Shown here piece by piece: positions 52,825-61,815 of a stretch of DNA of 64,000 bases (positions are counted from its first letter, which is position 1; the number at the start of each line of letters is the position of its first letter). A program made the position numbers and the translations under genes. The notes below the pieces were generated by a model. The model made no database searches, was not told the origin of the DNA, and worked only from the letters and a program-made list of their open reading frames with translations. This stretch comes from an uncultured Bacilli bacterium (lineage in GTDB: Bacteria; Bacillota_I; Bacilli_A; RF39; UBA660), in assembly GCA_934157235.1 (NCBI GenBank), contig CAKPHH010000004.1:1-64000 (forward strand), read 5' to 3'.

Positions 52825-54663
52825 GTGATAGGTTCAATTTTAGAAATTATTGATAACCGCGTTTTAGTTAAATTAAACATTGATATCAATAAGCAGCCTA
52901 ACTTACTTGGGTTACATGTTGTCTTTGAAGATGGTAATAAAAGAATCGTTGCGGAAATAGTTAACATTTCACAAACAGAGATGAATGCTGTTATTGTAGG
53001 TGAATTAGTTGAAAAGTCTTTTATTCCAGGTGCAACTAAGAGACCTTCTTTTAAGTCATCAATTAGACTTGTTAGAATGGATGAACTTGAATTAATTCTT
53101 GGTAGTCAGAATATTGTAGCTGGACAAACTAATTTTGGTACTAGTAATATTTATGATGGATATAGAATCAATGTTGATTTAAATGACTTTTTCAGTAACC
53201 ATTTTTCAGTACTTGGTAACTCTGGTTCTGGTAAGAGTTGTACAGTAGCATCTATTTTACAAAAATTAATGATTGGTAATGGAAAAGTTCCTAAAAGTGC
53301 TAATTTCTTTTTCTTTGATGCCTTTGGTGAATATAATGCGGCTTTTTCAGGACTACATCAACTTAATCAAGAGTTTAATTATAAATACTATACAACTAAT
53401 ACAAGATCAGCAACAGATGAAGTATTACGTATACCAGTATGGTTATTAGATGTTGACGATATAGCGTTATTACTTGATGCGGATACTCCTTCACAATTGC
53501 CTATTATTGAAAAGACTTTAAACTTAGTTCCTATTTTAACAGGACAAAGTGATGCAGTTATTAGAAAGAAAAATGATATTATAGCGAGAGCTTTACAAGA
53601 TATATTATTATCAGGAGATGAATCAACTAAGATTAGAGACCAAGTAACGGCAGTACTTACTAAATTTAATACAGCAGAGTTAAACTTGGAGAGTCAAATT
53701 ATTCAACCCGGTTATGTTAGAACTTTTAAACAATGTTTATTTGTTGATAAAACTGGTAAGATGCAAGAGATGGAACTTGTTGTAGAGTTTGTTAGAGGTT
53801 ATATAATAGAAGCTGGAGAAGATGAAGTTGATGTTACTGATAGAAATCCTTTTTATTCATTAGCAGATCTAGAAATGGCAATGGACTTTGCTCTTATTAA
53901 TGAAGGTATTTTAAAGAGTGGAAAAGTATTTGATTATGCTAATATTTTAAGTGTTAGATTACATAGTTTAGTTAATGGAGAATATAAAGAGTTTTTCTCT
54001 TATCCCAAATATATTACTAAAGAACAGTATATTGATAGTTTATTATTAAGTAATAATGGGTCTAAATGTCAGATAGTTAACTTTAACATTAACTATGTAG
54101 ATGATAGAATGGCTAAAGTAATTACAAAGATTATTTCAAAGATGTTATTTGATTTAGCTAGTAATATTACACCTAGAGGTAGTAAAGCTTTTCATATTAT
54201 TATTGAAGAAGCTCATAGATATGTTATTAAAGATAAAGATATTGATTTACTTGGATATAATATATTTGAACGTATTACTAAAGAGGGTCGTAAGTATGGT
54301 ATATTCTTAGGATTAATCACACAAAGACCTAGTGAACTTTCAGATACTTGTATTTCACAGTGTACAAACTTTGTTATTTTGAGAACATTACATCCAAAGG
54401 ATTTGGAATATATAAAGAATATGGTACCTAATATTTCGATTGAAATAGTTCAGCAATTAAAGAATTTGAAACCAGGTAACTGTATAGCGTTTGGTAATGC
54501 TTTTAAAGTACCAGTATCTATGTATATTGATTTACCTAATCCTAGACCAATGAGTAATAATGTTGACATTAATACAGTTTGGTATAAGGAAAGTACTTCT
54601 TTAACTAATAGTGTTGGAGGAGTAGCAGAAGTTAATTCTATTCCAAATAATGTTACAATTTAG
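52825..54663 (+). CDS. HerA-like hexameric ATPase (DUF87)
   Basis: 612 residues. An N-terminal beta-barrel domain (1-110) precedes the ATPase core, with Walker A LGNSGSGKSCTV, Walker B-like FHIIIEEAHRYV and the KEGRKYGIFLGLITQRPSELSD arginine/sensor segment. HerA-type motors translocate DNA and partner NurA nucleases in archaea; bacterial homologues also occur with defence or repair nucleases, but no nuclease gene is adjacent here. The GTG at 52825 is chosen behind GAGGGTG. It stands before sepF, so a chromosome or division role is possible. Confidence 0.82.
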   Translation: MIGSILEIIDNRVLVKLNIDINKQPNLLGLHVVFEDGNKRIVAEIVNISQTEMNAVIVGELVEKSFIPGATKRPSFKSSIRLVRMDELELILGSQNIVAGQTNFGTSNIYDGYRINVDLNDFFSNHFSVLGNSGSGKSCTVASILQKLMIGNGKVPKSANFFFFDAFGEYNAAFSGLHQLNQEFNYKYYTTNTRSATDEVLRIPVWLLDVDDIALLLDADTPSQLPIIEKTLNLVPILTGQSDAVIRKKNDIIARALQDILLSGDESTKIRDQVTAVLTKFNTAELNLESQIIQPGYVRTFKQCLFVDKTGKMQEMELVVEFVRGYIIEAGEDEVDVTDRNPFYSLADLEMAMDFALINEGILKSGKVFDYANILSVRLHSLVNGEYKEFFSYPKYITKEQYIDSLLLSNNGSKCQIVNFNINYVDDRMAKVITKIISKMLFDLASNITPRGSKAFHIIIEEAHRYVIKDKDIDLLGYNIFERITKEGRKYGIFLGLITQRPSELSDTCISQCTNFVILRTLHPKDLEYIKNMVPNISIEIVQQLKNLKPGNCIAFGNAFKVPVSMYIDLPNPRPMSNNVDINTVWYKESTSLTNSVGGVAEVNSIPNNVTI

Positions 54664-54743
54664 TTATTTAATACTTTAAATTGTTATAAATATGTGATAA
54701 AATTATTTATAGTAATTAATTTAGATAATATGGAGGATATGGT

Positions 54744-55193
54744 ATGGCATTTAATAAGTTTATTGATAAATTAGTTGGTGGAGAGTCAGAAGAAGCCGTA
54801 GAAGATACAACTGAAGAAAGTTTTTATAAAACATCTAGAGAAGCATATCATGTAGAAAATGGTATGGCTGGTAGTAAGATGATGTTACTAGAACCTAGAG
54901 CATACTCTGAAAGTCAACAAATAGCAGATTATTTAAAGAATAGAAGCGCTGTTGTTGTTAATTTGAAGAGAGTTACGCCAGATCAAGCAAAGCGTATAGT
55001 TGATTTTTTATCAGGTACAATTTATGCAATAGGTGGAGATTTACAAAAGCTAGGTGGGGGAATATTTTTATGTACACCTAATAATGTAAATGTAGAAGGT
55101 AAAATTAGTGATGAAGTTAGTAGTAAGAGTACTAGCAGTAAAAGTAGTAAAAAAGAAGAAAAGTCAGAAAATGATGAGGATGATTTTTTCTAA
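54744..55193 (+). CDS. sepF: Cell division protein SepF
   Basis: 149 residues. SepF anchors and bundles FtsZ at the membrane. The N-terminal amphipathic helix (MAFNKFIDKLVGG) should bind membrane, an acidic linker follows, and the core SepF domain contains LLEPRAYSESQQIADYLKNR, VVVNLKRVTPDQAKRIVDFL and the GGDLQKLGGGIFLCTP end. A Ser/Lys-rich tail ends the protein. GGAGG lies before the ATG. divIVA follows, the usual order in Bacilli, where ylmG/ylmH often lie between; here they do not. Confidence 0.93.
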   Translation: MAFNKFIDKLVGGESEEAVEDTTEESFYKTSREAYHVENGMAGSKMMLLEPRAYSESQQIADYLKNRSAVVVNLKRVTPDQAKRIVDFLSGTIYAIGGDLQKLGGGIFLCTPNNVNVEGKISDEVSSKSTSSKSSKKEEKSENDEDDFF

Positions 55194-55221
55194 GAGTTTG
55201 ATTTAATATAGGGTGATCATT

Positions 55222-55659
55222 TTGGAAAAGTTTAGTTATGCGACAAATGGTTATAATTGTGAAGAAGTAAATCAATTTATTAGTGATGTTATAGTTCAAA
55301 CTGAGAATATTGTTGCGAGGTGTAAGGAACAAAGAAGAGAGATTGAAGAGTTGAAAAAAGAATTAGAACATTATAAAGAATTGGAAAATACTTTGAAGAT
55401 GGCAATATTAAGAGCTGAGGAGACTGGCGATAATATTAAAAGAATGGCTAGAAATGAAGCTGAAATGATCATTAATGATGCAAAGGGTAATGCAAGTAGA
55501 ATAGTTAATGAATCATTACTTAGAGCAGAAAAAATAGAAAATAGAGCAGATCTTTTAGAAAGAAATATGAAAATATTTAAACGTAAGTTAAAAGTTATTA
55601 TGGAACAGCAAATGGCTGTTGTTGAAGAAATAGAAGTGTTAGAACTAGATCCAAAGTAG
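55222..55659 (+). CDS. divIVA: DivIVA-like cell division/polarity protein
   Basis: 145 residues. The N-terminal membrane-binding motif KFSYATNGYNCEEVNQFISDV fits the DivIVA consensus (aromatic/Gly loop), followed by a long coiled coil (heptads from about 30 to 140). DivIVA binds curved membrane at septa and poles and recruits partners. TTG at 55222 is favoured because GGGTGAT lies four bases before it and the protein then begins MEKFSYA. It directly follows sepF. Confidence 0.88.
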   Translation: MEKFSYATNGYNCEEVNQFISDVIVQTENIVARCKEQRREIEELKKELEHYKELENTLKMAILRAEETGDNIKRMARNEAEMIINDAKGNASRIVNESLLRAEKIENRADLLERNMKIFKRKLKVIMEQQMAVVEEIEVLELDPK

Positions 55660-55674
55660 GATTTAGTTTTTTTA
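55641..55674 (+). terminator. Terminator of the sepF-divIVA unit
   Basis: AACTAGATCC/GGATTTAGTT (one mismatch) across the stop codon, then Ts. Confidence 0.75.
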
Positions 55675-55757
55675 TGTTATTGGTAGAGTTGTTATAATTA
55701 ATTGTTTTTTCTTGGCCTTTGTGTTATAATATGAAAGCACATTGAGGGGGAAAGGTT

Positions 55758-56621
55758 ATGAATAAAAGAGTTATTACTGGAGAGTTAATAAAAAAATCAA
55801 TGGTTTTATCGGATAAAGGAATTTCTGCTGTATATAGATTAAGAGATGGAAGTATTTTAAAGGTATTTTCTCCAGAATATTTACATGCTATGAAATTAAT
55901 TGGAGTTGACTTTGAAAAAAAGATTTTAGATGCGAAGAGAATTCCTAATGCGAAAGAAATTTTAATTCCAACAGCTGCTGCTTATATGAAAGATCATTTT
56001 TTAGGATATACAATGCCTCAAGCAAAGGGAATTAATTATAATAAGTTTGATGATAGATTGAGTTTAGAAGAGAGAATGGACTTAGAAGGGTATGCAAAGA
56101 GACATCATAGTATTGAGAGTGTCTTAGTGAGAGCAAAAGATGTTGTATTTCCGGATTTAGGTACTTGTGATAATATCTTTTTTGACGAAAAATTAAATCC
56201 ACAATTTATTGATTACGATGGATTACAAGTAGGTAAATATCAGTCTCATGTAATGTCTTTAGCTTTAGGAAGACAAGAACAATATTATACGCCTAAGTAT
56301 TGGGATGGAACTTTATTTAATAAGAATTTAGATAAGAGAAGTTCAATATTTTTATATTTTGTGTCAGCTTTTAATGTTAATTTAGCAACTGTAGGTAGAG
56401 TTAATCCTTATACAGGGGAAAAAGTTACTGTTGATACTATTTTTGAGGCAATTAATTTAGATGATCAAGATGTTTGTCATAAAGTTTGGAAATTATTTCA
56501 AGAAAATGAAGAAAATGAATTCTTAAGAGATGATGTTTTTAGAATTGCTGAAAAGTATGATATGAGAGTAGTTGCGAGAAGAAGCGATGGACTTTGCGTA
56601 AAGAAACTTATCAAAAAATAG
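55758..56621 (+). CDS. Protein kinase-like fold protein of unknown function
   Basis: 287 residues. SKGISAVYRLRD-type glycine-poor loop (GISAVYRLRDGSILKVF) with a Lys, then FPDLGTCDNIFFDEK and QFIDYDGLQVG, which resemble the catalytic-loop Asn and the metal-binding Asp (DFG-like) of kinase-fold enzymes such as aminoglycoside or choline kinases. The usual catalytic HxD before the Asn is replaced by PDLGTCDN, so the Asp may still serve. Substrate unknown. A GGGGGAAAGG site precedes the ATG. Confidence 0.6.
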   Translation: MNKRVITGELIKKSMVLSDKGISAVYRLRDGSILKVFSPEYLHAMKLIGVDFEKKILDAKRIPNAKEILIPTAAAYMKDHFLGYTMPQAKGINYNKFDDRLSLEERMDLEGYAKRHHSIESVLVRAKDVVFPDLGTCDNIFFDEKLNPQFIDYDGLQVGKYQSHVMSLALGRQEQYYTPKYWDGTLFNKNLDKRSSIFLYFVSAFNVNLATVGRVNPYTGEKVTVDTIFEAINLDDQDVCHKVWKLFQENEENEFLRDDVFRIAEKYDMRVVARRSDGLCVKKLIKK

Positions 56622-56624
56622 GTC

Positions 56625-56653
56625 TTGTAAAAAGTTAAAGATTATGCTATATT
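56625..56653 (+). promoter_or_regulatory. Promoter of the T-box/ileS unit
   Basis: TTGTAA (56625-56630), 17 bases, TATATT (56648-56653). Confidence 0.7.
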
Positions 56654-56659
56654 AGGTTG

Positions 56660-56887
56660 GAAAGCAAGTGCGAAAGACGTAATATTAATGGATATTTAGA
56701 GAGCTCATGGTTAGGTGGAAATGAGTTTGAAGTTAATATTAAGATCACTTTCAAGTTGTGATTTATGGATAAGATAAATACGGTGACGCGTTATAGTAGA
56801 TAAGATAAGTTTTTTTATTTTAAACTTATAAATTAAGGTGGTACCACGACTAATTCGTCCTTATGGATGAGTTGGTCGTTTTTATTT
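56660..56887 (+). promoter_or_regulatory. T-box leader (Ile specifier)
   Basis: The T-box AAGGTGGTACCACG is at 56835-56848, followed by the terminator stem ACGACTAATTCGTCC/GGATGAGTTGGTCGT and a T run (56846-56887). Upstream is a stem I with a GAGAGC and GGTGGAAATGAG-like distal part, and ATC (56744-56746) sits where the specifier is expected. Uncharged tRNA-Ile would favour the antiterminator and switch on the downstream genes. The remnant transporter lies between this leader and ileS. Confidence 0.92.
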
Positions 56888-56909
56888 ATTTTGAAGGGAT
56901 GTGGTTTAG

Positions 56910-57451
56910 ATAATTATTAATATTATTTTATTAGTGTTTGGATTTGTAATACTAATAAAAGGTGCCGATATATTTGTAGATGGTGTTAGTAATGTAGCCA
57001 GAAACTTTAAAGTATCTAAGATGTTAATTGGACTTACAATAGTAGCATTTGAACAAGTGCACTAGAATTTACCGTGCTTGGTTTAGTTATGATTATAATA
57101 GGAAGTAACTTTGTAGTTGATTCAGCAAGTTCCTTAGCAAAAGAAATTGGGATAAGTTTACCAGAGTTAGTTACTTCAGTTATGGCTACTAAGAAAGGTG
57201 AATATGATATAGCAATAGGCAATGTAGTAGGTAGTAATATATTTAATATAGGAATAGTTATAGGATTACCTGTTGCGATACTTGGAGAAATTAGTAAGAT
57301 TGCATTTAGTTATATTGATTTAATAGTAATGATTGGTACGGCTTTATTACTATTTATATTTTCAAGAAATGATTATAAGATTAAGAAAAGAGAAGGAATA
57401 GCATTTTTAATAATATTTGTAATTTATTATAGTTATGTTATTTTAGGATAG
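56910..57451 (+). pseudogene. Decayed Na+/Ca2+ exchanger family gene (YrbG-like)
   Basis: The expected start reads ATA (56910-56912) right after TAG; the frame then encodes a clear CaCA N-terminus (NIILLVFGFVILIKGADIFV, then NVARNFKVSKMLIGLTIVAF). One G is missing near 57051: with it, the text reads AFGTSALEFTV, the first alpha repeat. The second half carries a degraded alpha-2 repeat (ISLPELVTSVMATKKGEYDI, then AIGNVVGSNIFNI). About 180 codons remain of a normal 310-330, so large internal parts are deleted. It ends 11 bases before ileS. Confidence 0.85.
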
Positions 57452-57462
57452 GAGGAATATTT

Positions 57463-60400
57463 ATGAAGTTTAAAAAGTTAGAACAAGGATCTATCAATTC
57501 TATTGAGACTAAAATCTCAGAAGAATGGGAAAAGATGGATATATTAGAAAAAACTATTAAAAATCGTAAGGGTCATGAAAACTTTGTTTTCTATGATGGA
57601 CCAGCCACAGCTAATGGTATGCCTGGAATTCATCATATGATGGCTAAATTATTAAAAGATACAATTTGTAAATATAAGACAATGCAAGGATATCGTGTTG
57701 TTAGAAAAGTAGGTTGGGATACTCATGGATTACCAGTAGAAGTTCAAGTAGAAAAAGAATTAGGATTCCATGATAAGAGTGATATTGAAAAATATGGTAT
57801 CAAAGAATTTAACCAAAAATGTAGAGAGAGTGTTTGGACTAATGAAAAGGCTTTTTCTAAATTCACTAGAGAAATGGGACAATTCATTGATTTAAAACAT
57901 CCTTATGTTACATATGATAATAATTATATTGAGACTGAGTGGTGGATTTTAAAGAAGATATTTGATGAAGGTTATATCTATGATGGATTAAAGATTGTGC
58001 CTTGGTGTCCTAGATGTGGAACTGGACTTGCGACACATGAAGTTGCACAAGGATATAAAGAAATTACAGTTAATTCAGTATATGTACCTTTTAAAGTAAA
58101 GAGTCAAGAGAATACTTATTTCTTAGTTTGGACTACAACACCTTGGACTTTAATGGCTAATGTTGCTTTATGTGTTAATCCTAATGAGACTTATGTTAAA
58201 TGTTTATCTAAAGGATATAATTTTATTCTTGCTAAACCTTTAGCAGATAAAGTATTAGGAGAAGGATATGAAGTAGTTGAAGAATATAAAGGTAGTGATT
58301 TAGAGTATTTAGAGTATGAACAATTATTACCATTCTTAAAAGTAGATAAAAAAGCTTTCTTTGTTACATGTGATACTTATGTAACTATGGAAGATGGTAC
58401 TGGTATTGTACATATAGCTCCAGCATTTGGACAAGATGACTACGAAATAGGATTAAGATATGAATTACCATTATTAAATCCAGTAGGAGAAGATGGTTGT
58501 TATACAGAAGGACCTTGGAAGGGTAGATTAGTTGTTGATTCAGAACTAGAACTTGAAATTATTAAGTATCTAGCAAGTGAAGATAAATTATTCAAAAAAC
58601 AAAAGATGTTACATAATTATCCACATTGTTGGAGATGTAAAACTCCTTTAGTTTATTATTCAAAACCATCATTATATATTAAGACAACAGCTAAGAAACA
58701 AGAAATTATTGCTGAAAATAAAAAAGTTCATTGGCATCCAGAATTTGTTGGTGAAAAGAGATTTGGTAACTGGCTAGAAGATATGAACGATTGGGCTATT
58801 TCTCGTAATAGATATTGGGGTACACCAATTCCTTTATGGAGATGTAGTTGTGGTCATGATATTATGATTGGTTCTAGAAAAGAACTAAGAGAAAAAGCAA
58901 TTGAAGAAGTAGGAGAAGATATAGAATTACATAGACCATATGTAGATGATATTCATATTAAATGTCCTAAGTGTGGAAAGACTATGAATCGTGTTAAAGA
59001 TGTTATCGATTGTTGGTTTGATTCAGGAGCAATGCCTTTTGCACAATATCATTATCCATTTGAAAATAAAAAGTTATGGGGAGAACAATTCCCAGCAGAC
59101 TTCATTAGTGAAGGAATTGATCAGACTAGAGGGTGGTTCTATTCATTACTAGTAGTTTCAGTATTTGTTAAGGGAGTTACTCCTTATAAAAATGTATTAG
59201 TAAACGATTTATTATTAGATAAATATGGACAAAAGATGCATAAGTCTAAAGGTAATGCAATTAGTCCATTTGAAACTATGGAGAAAAATGGCGCAGATAC
59301 AGTTAGATTTTATATGTTATATGCTTCTCCAGTATGGACACCATTAAAGTTTGATGAAGATGGTTTAAAAGAAGTTTATTCAAAATATATTTCCACATTA
59401 AAAAATGCATACTCATTCTTTGAAATGTATGCTAATGCAGATAATATTGATCCAAGAGAGTATGATATTCCAGTTAAAGATAGAGAGCTAATGGATAAAT
59501 GGTTACTTTCTAAACTTAATAATTTAATTAAGAAAGTAAATGAAGCATATCAAGAATATGACTTAAATAAAGCTGCTAAAGCAATTGTTCCATTCTTAAA
59601 TGATGATTTATCTAACTGGTATATTAGAGGAAATCGTAGACGTTTCTGGGATAGTGAGTTGACAGAGTCTAAGAAGAGTGTATATTTAACTACATATGAA
59701 GTATTACTTGCATTATGTAAATTATGTGCACCAATGACTCCATTCATTACAGAAGAAATTTATCAAAAATTAACTGGTAAAAAGTCAGTACATTTAGAGG
59801 ATTTCCCAGTAGAAAATACAGATTTAATTAATAGTACACTTGAAGAGAGAATGGACTTAGTAAGAGATATTTGTTCATTAGGTAGATTTGCTAGAGAAGA
59901 AGTTAATATAAAAGTACGTCAACCAATTAAGAGTTTGATCTTACCAAAGAGTGATCAAATGATTATAGGAGATTTATTACCAGTAATTCAAGAAGAGTTA
60001 AATGTAAAAGAAGTAGTATTTAAAGAAGATATGACTGATTACTTAGAGTATATAGTTAAACCTAACTTTAAAGTACTTGGTAAAACATTAGGACCAAAAG
60101 TAAAAGAATTACAAGAAATACTTGGTAAACTTACAAGTAAAGAAATTTCTGAAATTAATGAAAATGGTCTTACTGTTAAATTAGACGGAGAAGACTTTAA
60201 TATTACTAGTGATATGGTATTAATTTCATTAAAACAAAAAGAAGGATATACTTCTAGTAGTAATAGTCGTACATGTATTGTACTTGATACTGAACTTACT
60301 AAAGAATTAATCTTAGAAGGACTTGCTCGTGAATTTGTACGTAAAGTACAAAGTTTAAGAAAAGAAGCAGATTTTGTAATTACAGATCATATTAAAGTAT

Positions 60401-60558
60401 ATTATAATGGTACAGAAGCTGTTGATGAGATGCTTAATATGTATAAAGACTATGTAATGGGTGAAGTACTAGGAGATGACTTAATCAAAGATGTTAGTTT
60501 AACTGAAATGGTTGAATTAAATGATGAGAAGGTTGCAATAAAGGTAGAAAGAGTTTAA
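57463..60558 (+). CDS. ileS: Isoleucyl-tRNA synthetase, type 2 (IleS2) with GXHH signature
   Basis: 1031 residues. Charges tRNA-Ile. The signature that is HxGH in most class I enzymes reads GIHH (55-58) within PATANGMPGIHHMMAKLLKD. Other marks: GWDTHGLPVEVQVEKELG and CPRCGTGLATHEVAQGYKE (zinc site and editing-domain linker), the KMHKSKGN loop (KMSKS variant) and a C-terminal anticodon part without a terminal zinc finger. These features fit the eukaryote-like type 2 enzymes, which resist mupirocin; in studied examples the swapped GXHH form gives very high resistance. Expression is under a T-box. Confidence 0.93.
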   Translation: MKFKKLEQGSINSIETKISEEWEKMDILEKTIKNRKGHENFVFYDGPATANGMPGIHHMMAKLLKDTICKYKTMQGYRVVRKVGWDTHGLPVEVQVEKELGFHDKSDIEKYGIKEFNQKCRESVWTNEKAFSKFTREMGQFIDLKHPYVTYDNNYIETEWWILKKIFDEGYIYDGLKIVPWCPRCGTGLATHEVAQGYKEITVNSVYVPFKVKSQENTYFLVWTTTPWTLMANVALCVNPNETYVKCLSKGYNFILAKPLADKVLGEGYEVVEEYKGSDLEYLEYEQLLPFLKVDKKAFFVTCDTYVTMEDGTGIVHIAPAFGQDDYEIGLRYELPLLNPVGEDGCYTEGPWKGRLVVDSELELEIIKYLASEDKLFKKQKMLHNYPHCWRCKTPLVYYSKPSLYIKTTAKKQEIIAENKKVHWHPEFVGEKRFGNWLEDMNDWAISRNRYWGTPIPLWRCSCGHDIMIGSRKELREKAIEEVGEDIELHRPYVDDIHIKCPKCGKTMNRVKDVIDCWFDSGAMPFAQYHYPFENKKLWGEQFPADFISEGIDQTRGWFYSLLVVSVFVKGVTPYKNVLVNDLLLDKYGQKMHKSKGNAISPFETMEKNGADTVRFYMLYASPVWTPLKFDEDGLKEVYSKYISTLKNAYSFFEMYANADNIDPREYDIPVKDRELMDKWLLSKLNNLIKKVNEAYQEYDLNKAAKAIVPFLNDDLSNWYIRGNRRRFWDSELTESKKSVYLTTYEVLLALCKLCAPMTPFITEEIYQKLTGKKSVHLEDFPVENTDLINSTLEERMDLVRDICSLGRFAREEVNIKVRQPIKSLILPKSDQMIIGDLLPVIQEELNVKEVVFKEDMTDYLEYIVKPNFKVLGKTLGPKVKELQEILGKLTSKEISEINENGLTVKLDGEDFNITSDMVLISLKQKEGYTSSSNSRTCIVLDTELTKELILEGLAREFVRKVQSLRKEADFVITDHIKVYYNGTEAVDEMLNMYKDYVMGEVLGDDLIKDVSLTEMVELNDEKVAIKVERV

Positions 60559-60574
60559 CATTAAACTCTTTTTC
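60548..60574 (+). terminator. Terminator of ileS
   Basis: AAAGAGTTTA/TAAACTCTTT stem across the stop codon. Confidence 0.85.
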
Positions 60575-60627
60575 CTTGTCTCTTAATTTTAATTATAGTA
60601 AAATTAGTATGAGAAAGGGTGTTGTTT

Positions 60628-61050
60628 ATGAAGAATGAAGAGTTTATAGAATTACGTAATAAGTTTTTATTAGGAGTTTTAGTAGCTTTAATTGTAACAG
60701 TTCCTTTTTTGTTATTTTTTGTAAATAGATATGTGGCAAATAAGTCTAAGGTTATTGATGCTTATAATGCGAAGAAAACTTTTACAGTTTTAGTTTATAA
60801 GTCTAGTGATTGTAGTAAGTGTAGTATGATTAGAGAGAAGCTAGATGATGAAGATATTTATTATTTGGAGTATGATTTAGATAAAGAAAATACTAAAGAT
60901 ACAGCGTATAGTAGGTTTGGTTTTAGTGAAAGTAAGTTAAAAGTACCGGCACTTATATATGTAAAAGATGGGGTATCGGTTGTTAGTTCTTTAGATATTA
61001 AAGATAGTAAAGCAGTTGAAGAGTTTATTAAATATAGTAAGGCTTTCTAG
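60628..61050 (+). CDS. Membrane-anchored thioredoxin-like protein
   Basis: 140 residues. A membrane segment (about 13-34) is followed by a thioredoxin-like domain with the redox motif CSKC in VYKSSDCSKCSMI, then a variant cis-Pro region (KLKVPALIYVKDG). It probably works outside the membrane on disulfides or as a reductant donor. Its partner is unknown. ATG at 60628 follows AAAGGGTG. It starts a run of genes (SDR, PLP enzyme, DUF5684) separated by short gaps, which suggests one operon. Confidence 0.72.
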   Translation: MKNEEFIELRNKFLLGVLVALIVTVPFLLFFVNRYVANKSKVIDAYNAKKTFTVLVYKSSDCSKCSMIREKLDDEDIYYLEYDLDKENTKDTAYSRFGFSESKLKVPALIYVKDGVSVVSSLDIKDSKAVEEFIKYSKAF

Positions 61051-61062
61051 GAGTGTGGTAAG

Positions 61063-61806
61063 ATGAGTAAAGGTGTAGCTTTAGTTACTGGTAGTAATAG
61101 AGGAATTGGAAGAAGTACGATAGAAGAGTTTGCGAAAGCAGGACTAGATGTTATTATTAATTATTGTCATCATGAAGATGAGGCCAGGGAATTAGCGAAG
61201 TATATTAAAGATAATTATGATGTGGAAGTAATGGTTATTAAATGTGATGTATCAAAGGAAGAAGAAGTAGAAGAAATGGTTAATAGTGTAGTTGACCATT
61301 TTGGTAGAATTGATGTTTTAGTTAATAATGCAAGTGTATGTAGAGATAGTTTACTTTTAGATAAATCAGTTAGGGAGTTTAAAAGAATATTAGATGTTAA
61401 TTTGATTGGAACTTATTTATGTAGTAAGTATGTAGGTAGAGTTATGCTTGATAATAAGAAAGGGAAGATTATTAATATTTCATCTACTAATGCGATAGAT
61501 ACATATTATCCAGAAAGTTGTGATTATGATGCTTCTAAAGCAGGAGTTATTTCTTTGACACATAATCTAGCAAGAGAATTTGCACCTTTTATTAATGTTA
61601 ATTGTGTTTGTCCAGGATGGGTAAAGACAGATATGAATAAAGATTTATCATTTGAACAAGTTAGTGAAGAGAAGAAGAAAATATTATTAGGAAGATTTGC
61701 GGAAGCAGAAGAGATTGCGAAAGTAGTTTTATTTTTAGCTAGTTCAAGGGCTAATTATATAAATGATTCTATAATTAGAGTAGATGGGGGAAAATATAAT
61801 AATTAG
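61063..61806 (+). CDS. Short-chain dehydrogenase/reductase (FabG-like)
   Basis: 247 residues. NAD(P)H loop TGSNRGIG, NNASVC, the catalytic Ser in INISSTNA and Tyr/Lys in YDASKAG are all present, along with PGWVKTDMN. The closest relatives are 3-oxoacyl-ACP reductases, but the substrate may be another ketone. It follows the thioredoxin-like gene by 12 bases and precedes the PLP enzyme by nine. GAGTGTGG lies before the ATG. Confidence 0.86.
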   Translation: MSKGVALVTGSNRGIGRSTIEEFAKAGLDVIINYCHHEDEARELAKYIKDNYDVEVMVIKCDVSKEEEVEEMVNSVVDHFGRIDVLVNNASVCRDSLLLDKSVREFKRILDVNLIGTYLCSKYVGRVMLDNKKGKIINISSTNAIDTYYPESCDYDASKAGVISLTHNLAREFAPFINVNCVCPGWVKTDMNKDLSFEQVSEEKKKILLGRFAEAEEIAKVVLFLASSRANYINDSIIRVDGGKYNN

Positions 61807-61815
61807 GAGGACTTT

